Source of the DNA: Streptomyces pactum | GTDB taxonomy: Bacteria > Actinomycetota > Actinomycetes > Streptomycetales > Streptomycetaceae | Assembly (NCBI RefSeq): GCF_016031615.1 | Contig: NZ_JACYXC010000001.1 | Coordinates: forward strand, 1,612,001 to 1,676,000 | Direction of reading: 5' to 3' | DNA length: 64,000 bases | In this document: piece by piece, positions 36,613-45,894 of the stretch | How positions within the stretch are numbered: the stretch's first letter is position 1 | How the letters are laid out: each line of letters begins with the position of its first letter | Program-made: the position numbers and the translations under genes | The notes under the pieces: generated by a model | Database searches by the model: none | Seen by the model: only the letters and a program-made list of their open reading frames with translations | Told to the model about the DNA's origin: nothing

Positions 36613-38542
36613 ATGTACGGCCACATCCGTCCGCACCGGGCCGCGATCCTGCTGGCCGGGGTGTGCGCCCTGGTGGGCGCGGTGACCGGGCTGGCCCAGC
36701 CGCTGGCGGCGAAGGCCCTGGTGTCCCGGCTCGGCGAGGACGAGTCGGTGGCAGGGGTGCTGGTGCTGCTCACCGTGCTGGTGGTGGTGGGCACTGCCGT
36801 CGAGTCGGTGGGCGCCTACGTCCTGGAGCGCACCGCGGAGTCCATCGTGCTCTCCGCCCGCCGGCGGCTGGTGGCCCGGCTGCTGCGGCTGCGGGTGCCC
36901 GAGGCGGACCGCGTCCAGCCCGGTGACCTGATGTCCCGCGTCACCTCGGACACCACGCTGCTCCGCGCGGTGACCACCCGGTCGCTGGTGTCGCTGGTCA
37001 CCGGCGGGCTGACGCTGGTGGCGACGGTGGTGATGATGGCCCTGATGGACCTGGTGCTGCTGGCCGTCACCCTCGGCGTCATGGTGCTCATCGGGGGTTC
37101 CCTGGGGCTGGTGATGCCCCGGATCGCCCGGTCCGCCAAGCAGGCGCAGGAGGCGGTGGGCGAGGTCTCCACCGTGCTGGAGCGGGCCCTCGGGGCCTTC
37201 CGCACCATCAAGGCGTCCGGCGCGGAGCGGCGGGAGACGGAGACCGTGTGGGCGGCCACCGAGGAGGCGTGGCGGCACGGGGTGCGGGCCGCGAAGTGGC
37301 AGGCGGTGGCCTGGTCGTCGGTGGGCCTGGCGGTACAGGTGTCGTTCCTGGCGGTGCTGGGGATCGGCGGGGCCCGGGTGGCCTCCGGGGCCACCGATGT
37401 CGCCACCCTGGTGGCCTTCCTGCTCTTCCTGTTCTATCTGATCGAACCGGTGTCCCAGCTGGTCGACGCGGTCTCGGAGTACCAGGTCGGAGCGGCGGCG
37501 GTCGCCCGCATCCACGAGGTGGAGCGGCTGGAGACCGAACCGGAGCCCTGCCCCCCGACCCGGCCGGCACCCCCGACCCGGCCGGCGCCCCCCCGGGCCG
37601 GAGACGACGCGCGGGACCGGAACCAGGGCCGGAACCGGGGCCGGGGCCGGGGCTGGAACCGGGGCCGGGACCGGGACCGGGGCGCCGGCGGCGGACGCGG
37701 CCTCCCCGGCCGCGGCGGAAGCGACGGGGCCGGGGGCGGTGGCCGAGTCGCGGGCGGATGCCACGTCGAGGGCGGCGGTCGGACCGGGGACGGCGGCCGG
37801 ACCGGCGACGGTGGAGTTCCAGGAGGTCCGCTTCCGCTACCGTGCCGACGCACCCCCGGTGCACCACGGGGTGTCCTTCACCGTGCCCAGCGGCGGCATG
37901 ACCGCCTTCGTCGGCCCCTCGGGAGCCGGCAAGACCACCGTCTTCGCGCTGATCGAGCGGTTCTACCGGCCCACCGGAGGCCGGGTGCTGGTGGACGGCC
38001 GGGACGTGGAGGACTGGCCGCTGGACCGGCTCCGGGCGGCCATCGGCTACGTGGAGCAGGACGCCCCGGTCCTCGCCGGGACCCTGCGGGAGAACCTGGT
38101 CTTCGGTGCGCCCGGTGCCACCGGCGAGGAGATCCGCGACGTGCTGGCCCGGACCCGGCTGGACGGTCTGGTGGCCCGGCTGCCGGACGGCCTCGACACC
38201 CTCGTGGGCCACCGCGGCAGCCGGCTGTCCGGCGGCGAGCGGCAGCGGGTGGCAATAGCCCGGGCGCTGCTCCGCCGGCCCCGGCTGCTGCTGCTCGACG
38301 AGGCCACCTCGCAGCTGGACGCGGTCAACGAGCAGGCGCTGCGGGACACCGTGGCGGAGGCCGCCCGGCACACCACGGTGCTGGTCGTCGCCCACCGGCT
38401 GTCCACGGTGACCCTGGCCGACCGGATCGTGGTGATGGAGGCCGGACGGGTGCGGGCGGTGGGCACCCACGCCGAGCTGGTGGCCGCCGATCCGCTCTAC
38501 GGCGAGCTGGCGGCCACCCAGCTGCTGGCGACGTCCTCCTGA
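36613..38542 (+). pseudogene. ABC exporter (fused membrane and ATPase domains), single-base frameshift in the linker
   Basis: The first frame encodes a six-helix ABC exporter membrane domain (MYGHIRPHRAAILLAGV… to EYQVGAAAVARIHEVE). After 37594 the frame changes to an intact ATPase: Walker A GPSGAGKTT, Q-loop GYVEQDAPV, signature LSGGERQRVA, Walker B LLLLDEATS and H-loop VVAHRLST. Removing one C from the seven-C run 37588-37594 joins the two through a Gly/Thr/Ala-rich linker. The whole is then a ~640-aa half-transporter of the lipid/drug exporter class. The ATG at 36613 follows GGGAG; a GTG at 36295 would add a Pro-rich tail. Error in the sequence is more likely than true loss. Confidence 0.85.
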
Positions 38543-38609
38543 GCCCGCCGCCCGGCCGGTCCGCCGCCGGGCGGCCGGTACCCGTGGTGACCGAAGGCCG
38601 TCCCTCCGG

Positions 38610-38845
38610 GCTCGTAGGGGCCGACGCACCCTCGGTGGCCTCGGGGGGACCCGTAGGGCCGACGCGCCCTTGGAGGGCTCAGGGGACCCGTAGGGGGCTG
38701 CGGCACCCCGTAGGGGCCGGCGCACCCTCGGTGGCCTCGGGGGACCCGTAGGGCCGACGCACCCTTGGGTGGCCTCAGGGGGCCCGTAGGGGCTGAGGCG
38801 CCCTCAGGGATCCGGGCCCCCGGACGAGCCGGAATGCCCGTAGGG
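38610..38845. repeat. Degenerate tandem array with CCCGTAGGG core, ~37-nt period
   Basis: GTAGGG cores at 38614, 38653, 38690, 38710, 38748, 38786 and 38840, mostly 37-39 nt apart and separated by a conserved CCGACGCACCCTCGGTGGCCTC-like spacer. It follows the ABC exporter gene. The same core in the reverse sense forms the array at 59885-60070. Confidence 0.75.
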
Positions 38846-39097
38846 GCACCGGCCGTCCCGTACGGGAGCCCGTTCCCGGGTGCCCGGGTGCCCGTGCGCC
38901 CGCGGGCCCCTGCGCCCGCCCGGGGCCGCGATCCGGCCCGTCCCGTGGGCCCGTGCGGGACGGGCCGGCGCCTCCCGCCGTACGCCCGTGGGCGGCCGGC
39001 CGGGACGCGGACCGGGGTGTCCGCCGCTCGGCCCGCGCCTGCCCCGTACAGCCGACAGCCATGGCCAACGCACGGGGGTGCGGGGACACTTTCGCTC

Positions 39098-40201
39098 ATG
39101 GACGGATCTCGCTCCCGCAGGCGTCCGCTGTCCACCGTCGCCATGGTGTGCTCGGTCGCCCTGCTCGCCGGTGGGGGACTCGCCGGTTGCGGTTTCGGAG
39201 GGGACGACGAGGGCGGCGGCCCGGCGTCGCCCGCCCCGCCCTCGGTGTCGCTCTCCTCGCACCGCTCGGCCCCCGAACGGAGCCGGGGGGAGCCGCCGGC
39301 AGGCTACGAGAAAACGGTGGCGGCGGTGCTGCCGTCGGTCGTGCAGATCACCACCGGGAAGAGCCTGGGCTCGGGCGTGGTCTACGACGGCAAGGGCCAC
39401 GTGGTCACCAACGCCCACGTGGTCGGCGACGCCGAGAAGTTCGAGGTCACCCTCGCCACCGGAAAGGGAACCCGGTCGGCGTCCCTGGTCTACAGCTATC
39501 CGGACCAGGACCTCGCCGTCATCAAGCTGGACGAGGTCCCCGAGGGGCTGCGGCCCGCCGCCTTCGCGGACTCCTCGGAGGTCGAGGTCGGCCAGATCGT
39601 CCTGGCCATGGGCAGCCCGCTGGGGCTGTCCAGCAGCGTCACCCAGGGCATCGTCTCGGCGGTGGGCCGGACGGTCCGGGCGGAGTCGGACGGCGGCACC
39701 GGGACCATGATGAGCGACCTGGTGCAGACCTCGGCACCGATCAACCCGGGGAACAGCGGCGGCGCCCTGGTCAATCTCGCCAACCAGGTCGTCGGGGTGC
39801 CCACGCTCGCCGCCACCGACCCGGAACTGGGGGACGCGGCCGCCGGCATCGGCTTCGCGATCCCCTCCTCGACGGTGACCTCCATCGCCGACCAGATCAT
39901 CAGCCAGGGCAAGGTCACCGATTCGGGCAAGGCGGCGCTGGGCATCACCGCGCGGACCCTGCTCGGGGACGATTACCAGCCCGCCGGGGTGGCCGTCGTC
40001 TCCGTCGCGGAGGACGGGCCCGCCGCGAAGGCCGGCATCGAGGCCGGCGACACCATCGTCGCGGTGGACGGCGCCGAGGTCCGGTCGATGACCGACCTGT
40101 CCGAGGCACTGGCGGCCCACGAGCCGGGGGACGAGGCCACCGTCGGCTACGAGCGGGACGGCGAGCGGCACACCGCGCGGGTCACCCTCGGCGAACTGTG
40201 A
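39098..40201 (+). CDS. HtrA/DegP-like serine protease lipoprotein with PDZ domain
   Basis: 367 aa. A signal peptide with lipobox LAGC (…GGGLAGCGF) anchors it outside the membrane. A trypsin-like domain carries the triad His in VTNAHVVG, Asp in YPDQDLAVIK and Ser in INPGNSGGAL. A C-terminal PDZ domain (GVAVVSVAEDGPAAKAGI…) binds substrate C-termini. A role in extracytoplasmic protein quality control follows from the family. ATG at 39098 immediately precedes MDGSRSRRRP, a basic signal n-region. Confidence 0.95.
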   Translation: MDGSRSRRRPLSTVAMVCSVALLAGGGLAGCGFGGDDEGGGPASPAPPSVSLSSHRSAPERSRGEPPAGYEKTVAAVLPSVVQITTGKSLGSGVVYDGKGHVVTNAHVVGDAEKFEVTLATGKGTRSASLVYSYPDQDLAVIKLDEVPEGLRPAAFADSSEVEVGQIVLAMGSPLGLSSSVTQGIVSAVGRTVRAESDGGTGTMMSDLVQTSAPINPGNSGGALVNLANQVVGVPTLAATDPELGDAAAGIGFAIPSSTVTSIADQIISQGKVTDSGKAALGITARTLLGDDYQPAGVAVVSVAEDGPAAKAGIEAGDTIVAVDGAEVRSMTDLSEALAAHEPGDEATVGYERDGERHTARVTLGEL

Positions 40202-40622
40202 GCCCCGGGCCCGCGCCGGCCCCGGACCGGCGGGCACGGCCGGACCGGCGGCGCGTCGCCTCGACCCCGCCCGCCACGGACCCCGGTCCGCCGACCGGAA
40301 TTCCCGACCACCGGCCGCACCACGGACCCCACCGACCGCACCACGGGCCCCCGACCCGACCACGACCATCGACCGGACCACGACCGCCGGCGGTCCCGAC
40401 CACGGACGGCCCGGCGGCCCGGCCCGGCGGGACGGCCGGACCGCGACCCGCACCGCCCGGCACCGGCCCTCGGACGCCGGCCGTCAACCGCCGGCCCCCA
40501 CCACTCCCCGGACGCCGGCCCGGGGCCCGGGCCTCGTGGCGCCCGGCCCCGGGCACCGGCCGCCCGGCGCGGCACACCGGCCGTCCGGCGTGGGCCCCGG
40601 CCCGGTCGGGGCCCCGGTCCGG
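40202..40622. other. Intergenic region with CACCACGGAC-type repeats
   Basis: Irregular GACC(G/A)CACCACGGACC units at about 40300-40410. No gene supported. Confidence 0.4.
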
Positions 40623-40826
40623 TCAGGCGTCGTGCAGGCTCATCGGGCCGTAGACCTCGGTGCCGTCCTCGTAGAGCCGCACCTGCTCCGTCCCGCCGTC
40701 CTTCAGCTCCTTCCACACCTGCCCGAGCCAGGACTCCGCGTCCCCCTGGGTGAGGAACTCCTCGGGCTGTACCGCGGGCTCCGTCTCCGTACCGTCCGAC
40801 GTCTCGAACCGCCACGTCCACGCCAT
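40623..40826 (-). CDS. Small conserved actinobacterial protein, function unknown
   Basis: 67 aa. MAWTWRFETSDGTE… with FLTQGDAESWLGQVWKELKDGG and YEDGTEVYGPMSLHDA. Compact, acidic and Trp-rich, without signal or membrane segment. The ATG at 40826 has GGAGG nine bases upstream, which supports expression. Divergent from the cobU-like gene. No known domain. Confidence 0.8.
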   Translation of the reverse strand: MAWTWRFETSDGTETEPAVQPEEFLTQGDAESWLGQVWKELKDGGTEQVRLYEDGTEVYGPMSLHDA

Positions 40827-40955
40827 CGTCCGCCTCCTCCATCCGCCGATCAGCGAAGTGCTCCAGGGCAGCCTAGGGGACCGGCCGCCGGGCGCACCCC
40901 TCCATACGGGGCGGCCCCGCGCGCCCGTCCCGTCCCGGCGCGAGACGATCAGGTC

Positions 40956-42164
40956 GTGGAACTGACTCTCCTGGGCACCGGGGCACCGGACGGGCTGCCC
41001 CGTCACGGCTGTCCCTGCGCCGCCTGCGCGGCGGCCACCGGCGACGCGGCGCGGGCGGCCACCGCGCTGCTCGTCGACGGCGCGCTGCTGCTCGACCTCA
41101 CCCCCGGTCCGGCCTTCGCGGCGGCCCGCGCGGGGCACTCGCTGACCGGCGTACGGCAGGTGCTGCTCTCGCACCCGCACGACGGGCCGCCGCTGGAGTA
41201 CCCCGCGGGGCTGCCCGCCCCGGGACGGGTGCCGGACGGCCGGGAGCTGGCGCTGATCAGCGGGCACCGGGTGCGGGCCGTGGCACTGGACTCCCCCGGC
41301 ACCGGCTACGAGGTGACCGGCCCGGACGGCGGCCGGCTGCTCTACCTGCCGCCGGACGGCGCGCCCGCCGGGCTCACCGGCCCTACCGCCCCGGCCCTGC
41401 CGTACGACCTGGTGCTGCTGGACGTGGTGCGGCGCCCGGACGCGCTCGCCCGGCTCCGCGCGGCGGGGGCGGTGTCCGCCACCACCGACGTGCTCGCCGT
41501 GCACCTCGGCCACGAGGTGCCGCCCGGCCCGGAACTCCACCGCAGGCTCGCCGCGGCGGGGGCCCGGGCGGTGCCCGACGGGACCACGGTGACGGTCGGC
41601 GAGTACCACTTCGTACCGGACCTGCCCCGGCGGACCCTGGTGCTGGGCGGCGCCCGGTCGGGGAAGTCGGTGGAGGCCGAGCGGCGACTGGAGGCCTTCC
41701 CGGAGGTGGTGTACGTGGCCACCGGCGGCACCCGGGAGGGCGACCCGGAGTGGGCGGCCCGGGTGGCGCTCCACCGGGACCGGCGGCCGGGCTCCTGGCG
41801 GACCGAGGAGACCTGTGACCTGGTGCCGCTGCTGGCGGCGGAGGGGCCGCCGCTGCTGATCGACTGTCTGTCGCTGTGGCTAACCGACGCCATGGACGCG
41901 GTGGGGGCGTGGGACGACGCGGTCTGGGCCGCGGACGGCCGGACGGCGCTGCGGGAGCGGACCGCCGAGCTGGTGGCGGCGGTGCGCGCCACCCGCCGCA
42001 CGGTGGTGGCGGTGAGCAACGAGGTCGGGTCCGGGGTCGTCCCGGCGACCGCCTCCGGACGGCGCTACCGCGACGAGCTGGGCCGGCTGAACGCGGCCTT
42101 CGCCGCCGAGTGCGAGCATGTGCTGCTCGTCGTCGCGGGGCAGGCGCTGGCGCTGCGCGGCTGA
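40956..42164 (+). CDS. cobU: Adenosylcobinamide kinase/guanylyltransferase with N-terminal metallo-hydrolase-like domain
   Basis: 402 aa. Residues ~220-402 are CobU/CobP, which phosphorylates adenosylcobinamide and then transfers GMP: P-loop LGGARSGKS, VVYVATGG, the guanylylated His region ARVALHRDRRPGSW, LIDCLSLW and VSNEVGSGVVP. The N-terminal ~215 residues resemble a metallo-beta-lactamase fold (VELTLLGTGAPDGLPRHGCPC, LLSHPHDGPP) but the HxHxDH metal motif is degraded to HPHDG. It may be a scaffold or lost hydrolase. The GTG at 40956 gives the natural start VELTLLGTG. Late nucleotide-loop assembly of B12, with cobT and cobS downstream. Confidence 0.93.
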   Translation: MELTLLGTGAPDGLPRHGCPCAACAAATGDAARAATALLVDGALLLDLTPGPAFAAARAGHSLTGVRQVLLSHPHDGPPLEYPAGLPAPGRVPDGRELALISGHRVRAVALDSPGTGYEVTGPDGGRLLYLPPDGAPAGLTGPTAPALPYDLVLLDVVRRPDALARLRAAGAVSATTDVLAVHLGHEVPPGPELHRRLAAAGARAVPDGTTVTVGEYHFVPDLPRRTLVLGGARSGKSVEAERRLEAFPEVVYVATGGTREGDPEWAARVALHRDRRPGSWRTEETCDLVPLLAAEGPPLLIDCLSLWLTDAMDAVGAWDDAVWAADGRTALRERTAELVAAVRATRRTVVAVSNEVGSGVVPATASGRRYRDELGRLNAAFAAECEHVLLVVAGQALALRG

Positions 42165-42837
42165 CACCTCCGGCCCGGCCCTCCGGCCCGGTCCTTCGAG
42201 CCCGCCCGCACGGCCGCCCCGCACGCCCGGCCCGCGTCGCCGGTTCCGTGCCGGCCTCTCGACCACCGCTCTGCACCGCCCGGCACCGTCCGAACGTCCC
42301 CGACACCGCCCGGAACCCCCGGACACCCCGGCACCGCCCGGGCGGTGAGGGCGGTGAAGGGCCCGGGCGCCCGGCCCGGCGCGGTGGCCGTACGGAGCCC
42401 GGGGCTCGGCCGGTGCGGTGACCCGTAGGGGCCCGGAGGCCGTACCGGGGACGGGACCCCCCGGGACCCCTGGGGTGCCCTGCCGTGAGGCCCTGATCAG
42501 GGGCGCCACACGCGGGGTGCCCCTGATCAGGGCCTCCGAAGCGGTCCGTGATGCCCCTACGGGGGCCCGGGCCGGGGATGCGGGGTGGCCGCGCGCGGAG
42601 GAGACCCTGGTGGGGCGTACGCGGTACGCGCGGGAGGGCCCGGGCGGGCCGCGGCGGGTGGCCCGCGGGGGGGACCCGGGCGGGACGTGCCGGACGGAGT
42701 GCGGGGGGCGAACCGGGGCGGGTGGGACGAGCCGCCCGGGACGACCGCGGCGGGCACGGCGAGCGGGGTGCCGGGCGGCCGTCGAAGGCGCCCTCCGGCA
42801 GGCCCCGTTCGACCGTGCTACGGGTAGGGTTCCGCGG
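42165..42837. other. Intergenic region between cobU and cobT
   Basis: Carries a large nested inverted repeat (separate entry), CCCGTAGGGG at ~42423 and CCCCTACGGG at ~42555. No cobalamin riboswitch box (e.g. GCCACTG) is seen. Confidence 0.45.
42487..42536. repeat. Large inverted repeat with nested CCCTGATCAGGG palindromes
   Basis: 18-bp perfect arms (42487-42504 and 42519-42536) around a 14-nt loop; each arm itself contains the 12-bp palindrome CCCTGATCAGGG. It can form a cruciform or a very stable RNA hairpin. It is too far from the cobU stop (320 nt) to be a simple terminator. Confidence 0.8.
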
Positions 42838-43884
42838 GTGAGCGGTCTGAATCTGGATGACTTCGTGGACCTGATCGAGCGGCCCGACGGCAGCGTCCGG
42901 CGCGACGCCGAGGAGCGGCGGGAGCGGCTGACGGTGGCCCCCGGCGCCCTCGGCCGGCTGGACGAACTCGGCGAGTGGCTGAGCGCTGCCCAGGGGCAGG
43001 TGCCGGTCAGGCCCGTCGAACAGCCGCGCGTGGTGCTCTTCGCGGGTGACCACGGGGTGGCCCACCTCGACGTCTCCGGCCGCCCCGCCGGGTCTGCGGC
43101 CACCCTGGTGCGGGCGGCGCTGGACGGGGTGAGCCCGATCGGCGTGCTGGCCCGGCGGTTCGGGGTGCCGCTGCGGGTTGTCGACATGTCGCTCGACTGC
43201 GACCCGGAGCTGCTGCCCGCCGAGATCACCCGGCACCGGGTGCGGCGCGGCTCGGGACGGCTGGACATCGCGGACGCCCTCACCGAGGACGAGGCCGAGC
43301 AGGCGTTCCGGGCCGGCATGGCGGTGGCGGACGAGGAGGCCGACGCCGGTACCGACCTGGTGGTGCTGGGCGACATCAGCGTCGGCGGCACCACGGCGGC
43401 GGGCACCCTGATCGCCGCGCTGTGCGGCACCGACGCCTCGGTGGTCACCGGCCGGGGCGGCGCGCACATCGACGACCTGGCGTGGATGCGCAAGTGCGCG
43501 GCGATCCGGGACGGTCTGCGGCGGGCGCGGCCGGTCATCGGCGACCAGCTCAAGCTGCTGGCCACCGTGGGCGGCGCGGACCTCACCGCGATGACCGGGT
43601 TCCTGCTGCAGAGCGCGGTGCGGCGGACCCCGGTGATCCTGGACGGGGTGGTCTCGGCCGCGTGCGCCCTGGTGGCCCAGCGGGTCGCCTTCCGGGCCCC
43701 GGACTGGTGGCAGGCCGGCCAGGCGAGCGGCGAGCCGGCGCAGGAGAAGGCGCTGGACCGGATGTCGCTGGTGCCGCTGCTGGACCACGGCGTCACGGTG
43801 GGCGAGGGGACCGGGGCGCTGCTCGCCCTGCCGCTGGTGCAGGCGGCCGCCGCGCTCCTGGCGGAGCTCCCCGAACGCGACTGA
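42838..43884 (+). CDS. cobT: Nicotinate-nucleotide-dimethylbenzimidazole phosphoribosyltransferase
   Basis: 348 aa. It activates the lower ligand of B12 by forming alpha-ribazole phosphate from dimethylbenzimidazole and nicotinate mononucleotide. Motifs: FAGDHGVAHLDVS, LGDISVGGTTAAG, VTGRGGAHIDDL and the catalytic Glu region LDHGVTVGEGTGALL. The GTG at 42838 begins VSGLNLDDF. Same strand as cobU but 670 nt away, so it may be separately transcribed. Confidence 0.95.
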   Translation: MSGLNLDDFVDLIERPDGSVRRDAEERRERLTVAPGALGRLDELGEWLSAAQGQVPVRPVEQPRVVLFAGDHGVAHLDVSGRPAGSAATLVRAALDGVSPIGVLARRFGVPLRVVDMSLDCDPELLPAEITRHRVRRGSGRLDIADALTEDEAEQAFRAGMAVADEEADAGTDLVVLGDISVGGTTAAGTLIAALCGTDASVVTGRGGAHIDDLAWMRKCAAIRDGLRRARPVIGDQLKLLATVGGADLTAMTGFLLQSAVRRTPVILDGVVSAACALVAQRVAFRAPDWWQAGQASGEPAQEKALDRMSLVPLLDHGVTVGEGTGALLALPLVQAAAALLAELPERD

Positions 43885-43918
43885 CCGCCCACCGCGCCGG
43901 CCCCACCAGGCAGCCGCC

Positions 43919-43964
43919 GCGGGGCGCCCGTCCCGCCGGCGCCGCGCCGGTCCGGGCGCCCCGC
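43919..43964. terminator. Hairpin between convergent cobT and membrane-protein genes
   Basis: GCGGGGCGCCCG (43919-43930) and CGGGCGCCCCGC (43953-43964) with an inner secondary hairpin, 35 nt after cobT. It could serve both strands. Confidence 0.6.
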
Positions 43965-44011
43965 ACCCGTTCCGCACCCGCCCCGCACCCGTATCCGTAC
44001 GACGCCGCGGG

Positions 44012-44857
44012 TCAGCCGTCCGCCGGGCCGGACCCACCGGAGCCGGAGCCACCGTCCGGGCCGCGCCCACCGTCGCCGGCCCCGTCGGCACCGGTTCCGG
44101 GTCCGGGCCCCGGCCCGGACGGGGGCTCGCGGAATCCGCCGACCCAGTCCTGCAACCGCCGCCGCACCGCGTTCCAGCGCAGGTCGTGGCGGCGGGCCCG
44201 GACCTGTGACCGGTGCCGGGCGCGGGGCCGGCGGTGGTAGGCGTGCCGGGCCCACCAGGAGCCGGGGCGGGCCAGCCGCAGCGCGCCGACGATCGCCACC
44301 GGTGGCAGCAGCACCCCGACCACCGCCATCCGGGGTTTGCCCTTGACCAGGGCGAGCAGCGCGACGGCGAAGTTGGCCACGATGTTCGCCACCACGGCCA
44401 GCCGGTCGCTCTCCTCCTCATCGGTGAGGTCGTTGACCCCGAACGGCAGGAAGCCGCTGAGCAGCAGCAGGACCAGTGCCGCGGTGAGCACCACGGCCTC
44501 GACGCTCTGCCGCCCCTGCTCGCTCCAGTACACGTCCTGGAGGTGCAGGATGAGCGCGAACTCGTCCAGCACCAGCCCGGCCCCCACCCCGAACAGCACC
44601 GCCGACGCGTAGGCGCCGCCGCCGTGCGTGCCGCTGGCGACCGCGCCGAAGCCGCCGATCACGCTCAGCACCACGCCGGGCACCACGTGGTGGATGTGGA
44701 GTCCGCCGGGCGTGACGTTCCGGAACGGCCCGCGGCCGGCCTTGATCATCCGGGTGACGGTGCGGGTGATCAGGAACGTCAGGATGAACGAGGACAGCGC
44801 GAGGAAGAGCGGGAGCTTGCCGGGCTCCGCGATGTTCCGCTCCCACCAGTGGCCCAT
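44012..44857 (-). CDS. Integral membrane protein of unknown function
   Basis: 281 aa. About six hydrophobic helices (e.g. LPLFLALSSFILTFLI, VVPGVVLSVIGGFGAV, EAVVLTAALVLLLL). A conserved polar cluster, LHIHHVVPGV and LDEFALILHLQDVYW, lies between helices and could bind metal or form an active site. The C-terminal ~70 residues are basic, then Gly-rich. ATG at 44857 with GGAGG only three bases away; a GTG at 44929 in the same frame would place a 7-bp microsatellite within the coding sequence. Confidence 0.85.
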   Translation of the reverse strand: MGHWWERNIAEPGKLPLFLALSSFILTFLITRTVTRMIKAGRGPFRNVTPGGLHIHHVVPGVVLSVIGGFGAVASGTHGGGAYASAVLFGVGAGLVLDEFALILHLQDVYWSEQGRQSVEAVVLTAALVLLLLSGFLPFGVNDLTDEEESDRLAVVANIVANFAVALLALVKGKPRMAVVGVLLPPVAIVGALRLARPGSWWARHAYHRRPRARHRSQVRARRHDLRWNAVRRRLQDWVGGFREPPSGPGPGPGTGADGAGDGGRGPDGGSGSGGSGPADG

Positions 44858-44876
44858 GTCCCTCCGTGCCCGTCGC

Positions 44877-44925
44877 TCGTCGGTCGTCGGTCGTCGGTCG
44901 TCGGTCGTCGGTCGTCGGTCGTCGG
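44877..44925. repeat. Seven-copy 7-bp microsatellite (TCGTCGG)
   Basis: Seven perfect head-to-tail copies, 20-68 nt upstream of the membrane protein start. The unit length is not a multiple of three, so copy-number change would shift any frame that runs through it or alter leader spacing. Confidence 0.9.
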
Positions 44926-45069
44926 TCACACGTCATCGCCGTCACGCCCGCGCCGGCGGGCGCCCGCGTGCCGGCCCCGGCGCCGCCGCGGAGGCCACTG
45001 CCCGCACCATCGCGCGCACCACCGCCGCGCCGACGCTCCCCCTCAGCCTGCGCGATAGCCTGCCGCGCG

Positions 45070-45894
45070 ATGGACACCACGCCGCAGCAGTCCCCCGCAC
45101 GCCCGCCGCACCCGCCGCGGGCGCCCCTCCCCGACGGGCTGCGCTTCGCCTTCGGCACGCTCACCGCGCTGCCGGTGCGGGTGGCGCGCTGGGACCGGGG
45201 CGCCGCCCACACCGGGATGCTCTGCGCCCCGCTGCCCGGTCTGGTGATCGGCCTGTGCGCGGCGTGGGCCGGCGGGCTGCTGCTGCTCGCCGGCGGTGGC
45301 CCGCTGCTCGCCGCGGTGGCCACCGTCGCGGTGCCCGCCGTACTGACCCGGGGGCTCCACCTGGACGGGCTGGCCGACACCGCCGACGGGCTGGGCTGCG
45401 GGAAGCCGGCCGAGGACGCGCTGCGTGTCATGAAGCGGTCCGACATCGGGCCGTTCGGCGTGATCACCCTGCTCCTCGCGCTGCTCGCCCAGGTCGCGGC
45501 GGTCGCCGAGCTCTACTCCGACAGCTGGGCACGGGGCGCGGCCGCGGCGGCCCTGGCCGGGACGGTGGCGCGCTGCGCGCTGACCCTCGCCGCCCGGAGC
45601 ACGGTCCCCGCGGCCCGGCCCGAGGGCCTGGGCGCCGCGGTCGCCGGGGCGGTGCCGGTCCGCTCGGCGGTGGCGGTGGCGGTGGTTGTCCTGGCGGGCG
45701 GCGCGGCGCTGGGAGCGGGGTTCGGCCCCTACGCGGCGCTGGGGCACGCGCTGGCCGTGGCGGCCGCGCTGACCGCCGCGGAGCTGCTGCTGCGGCACTG
45801 CCGCCGCCGCTTCGGCGGGGTGACCGGCGATGTCTTCGGCGGCCTGGCGGAGACCGCCACCGTCACCGCGCTGGTCGTGCTGACCCTGGGCTGA
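45070..45894 (+). CDS. cobS: Adenosylcobinamide-GDP ribazoletransferase (cobalamin synthase)
   Basis: 274 aa, polytopic membrane enzyme that joins adenosylcobinamide-GDP to alpha-ribazole in the last step of B12 assembly. Visible motifs are GLHLDGLADTADGLG, the active-site MKRSDIGPFGV and FGGVTGDVFGGLAET. About seven membrane helices. The ATG at 45070 precedes a short Pro-rich tail. Completes the cobU-cobT-cobS set. Confidence 0.95.
   Translation: MDTTPQQSPARPPHPPRAPLPDGLRFAFGTLTALPVRVARWDRGAAHTGMLCAPLPGLVIGLCAAWAGGLLLLAGGGPLLAAVATVAVPAVLTRGLHLDGLADTADGLGCGKPAEDALRVMKRSDIGPFGVITLLLALLAQVAAVAELYSDSWARGAAAAALAGTVARCALTLAARSTVPAARPEGLGAAVAGAVPVRSAVAVAVVVLAGGAALGAGFGPYAALGHALAVAAALTAAELLLRHCRRRFGGVTGDVFGGLAETATVTALVVLTLG

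Noticed and set aside
35086..37764. 892-codon minus-strand open frame
   Set aside because: Antisense to the methyltransferase and the ABC exporter membrane domain; no domain in its translation.
38610..38845. CRISPR array
   Set aside because: Period ~37 nt, but the 'spacers' are themselves conserved, the 'repeats' are only ~10 bp, and no cas gene is present.
42165..42837. Cobalamin riboswitch before cobT
   Set aside because: No B12-box or related conserved blocks; the large hairpin there has an unrelated sequence.
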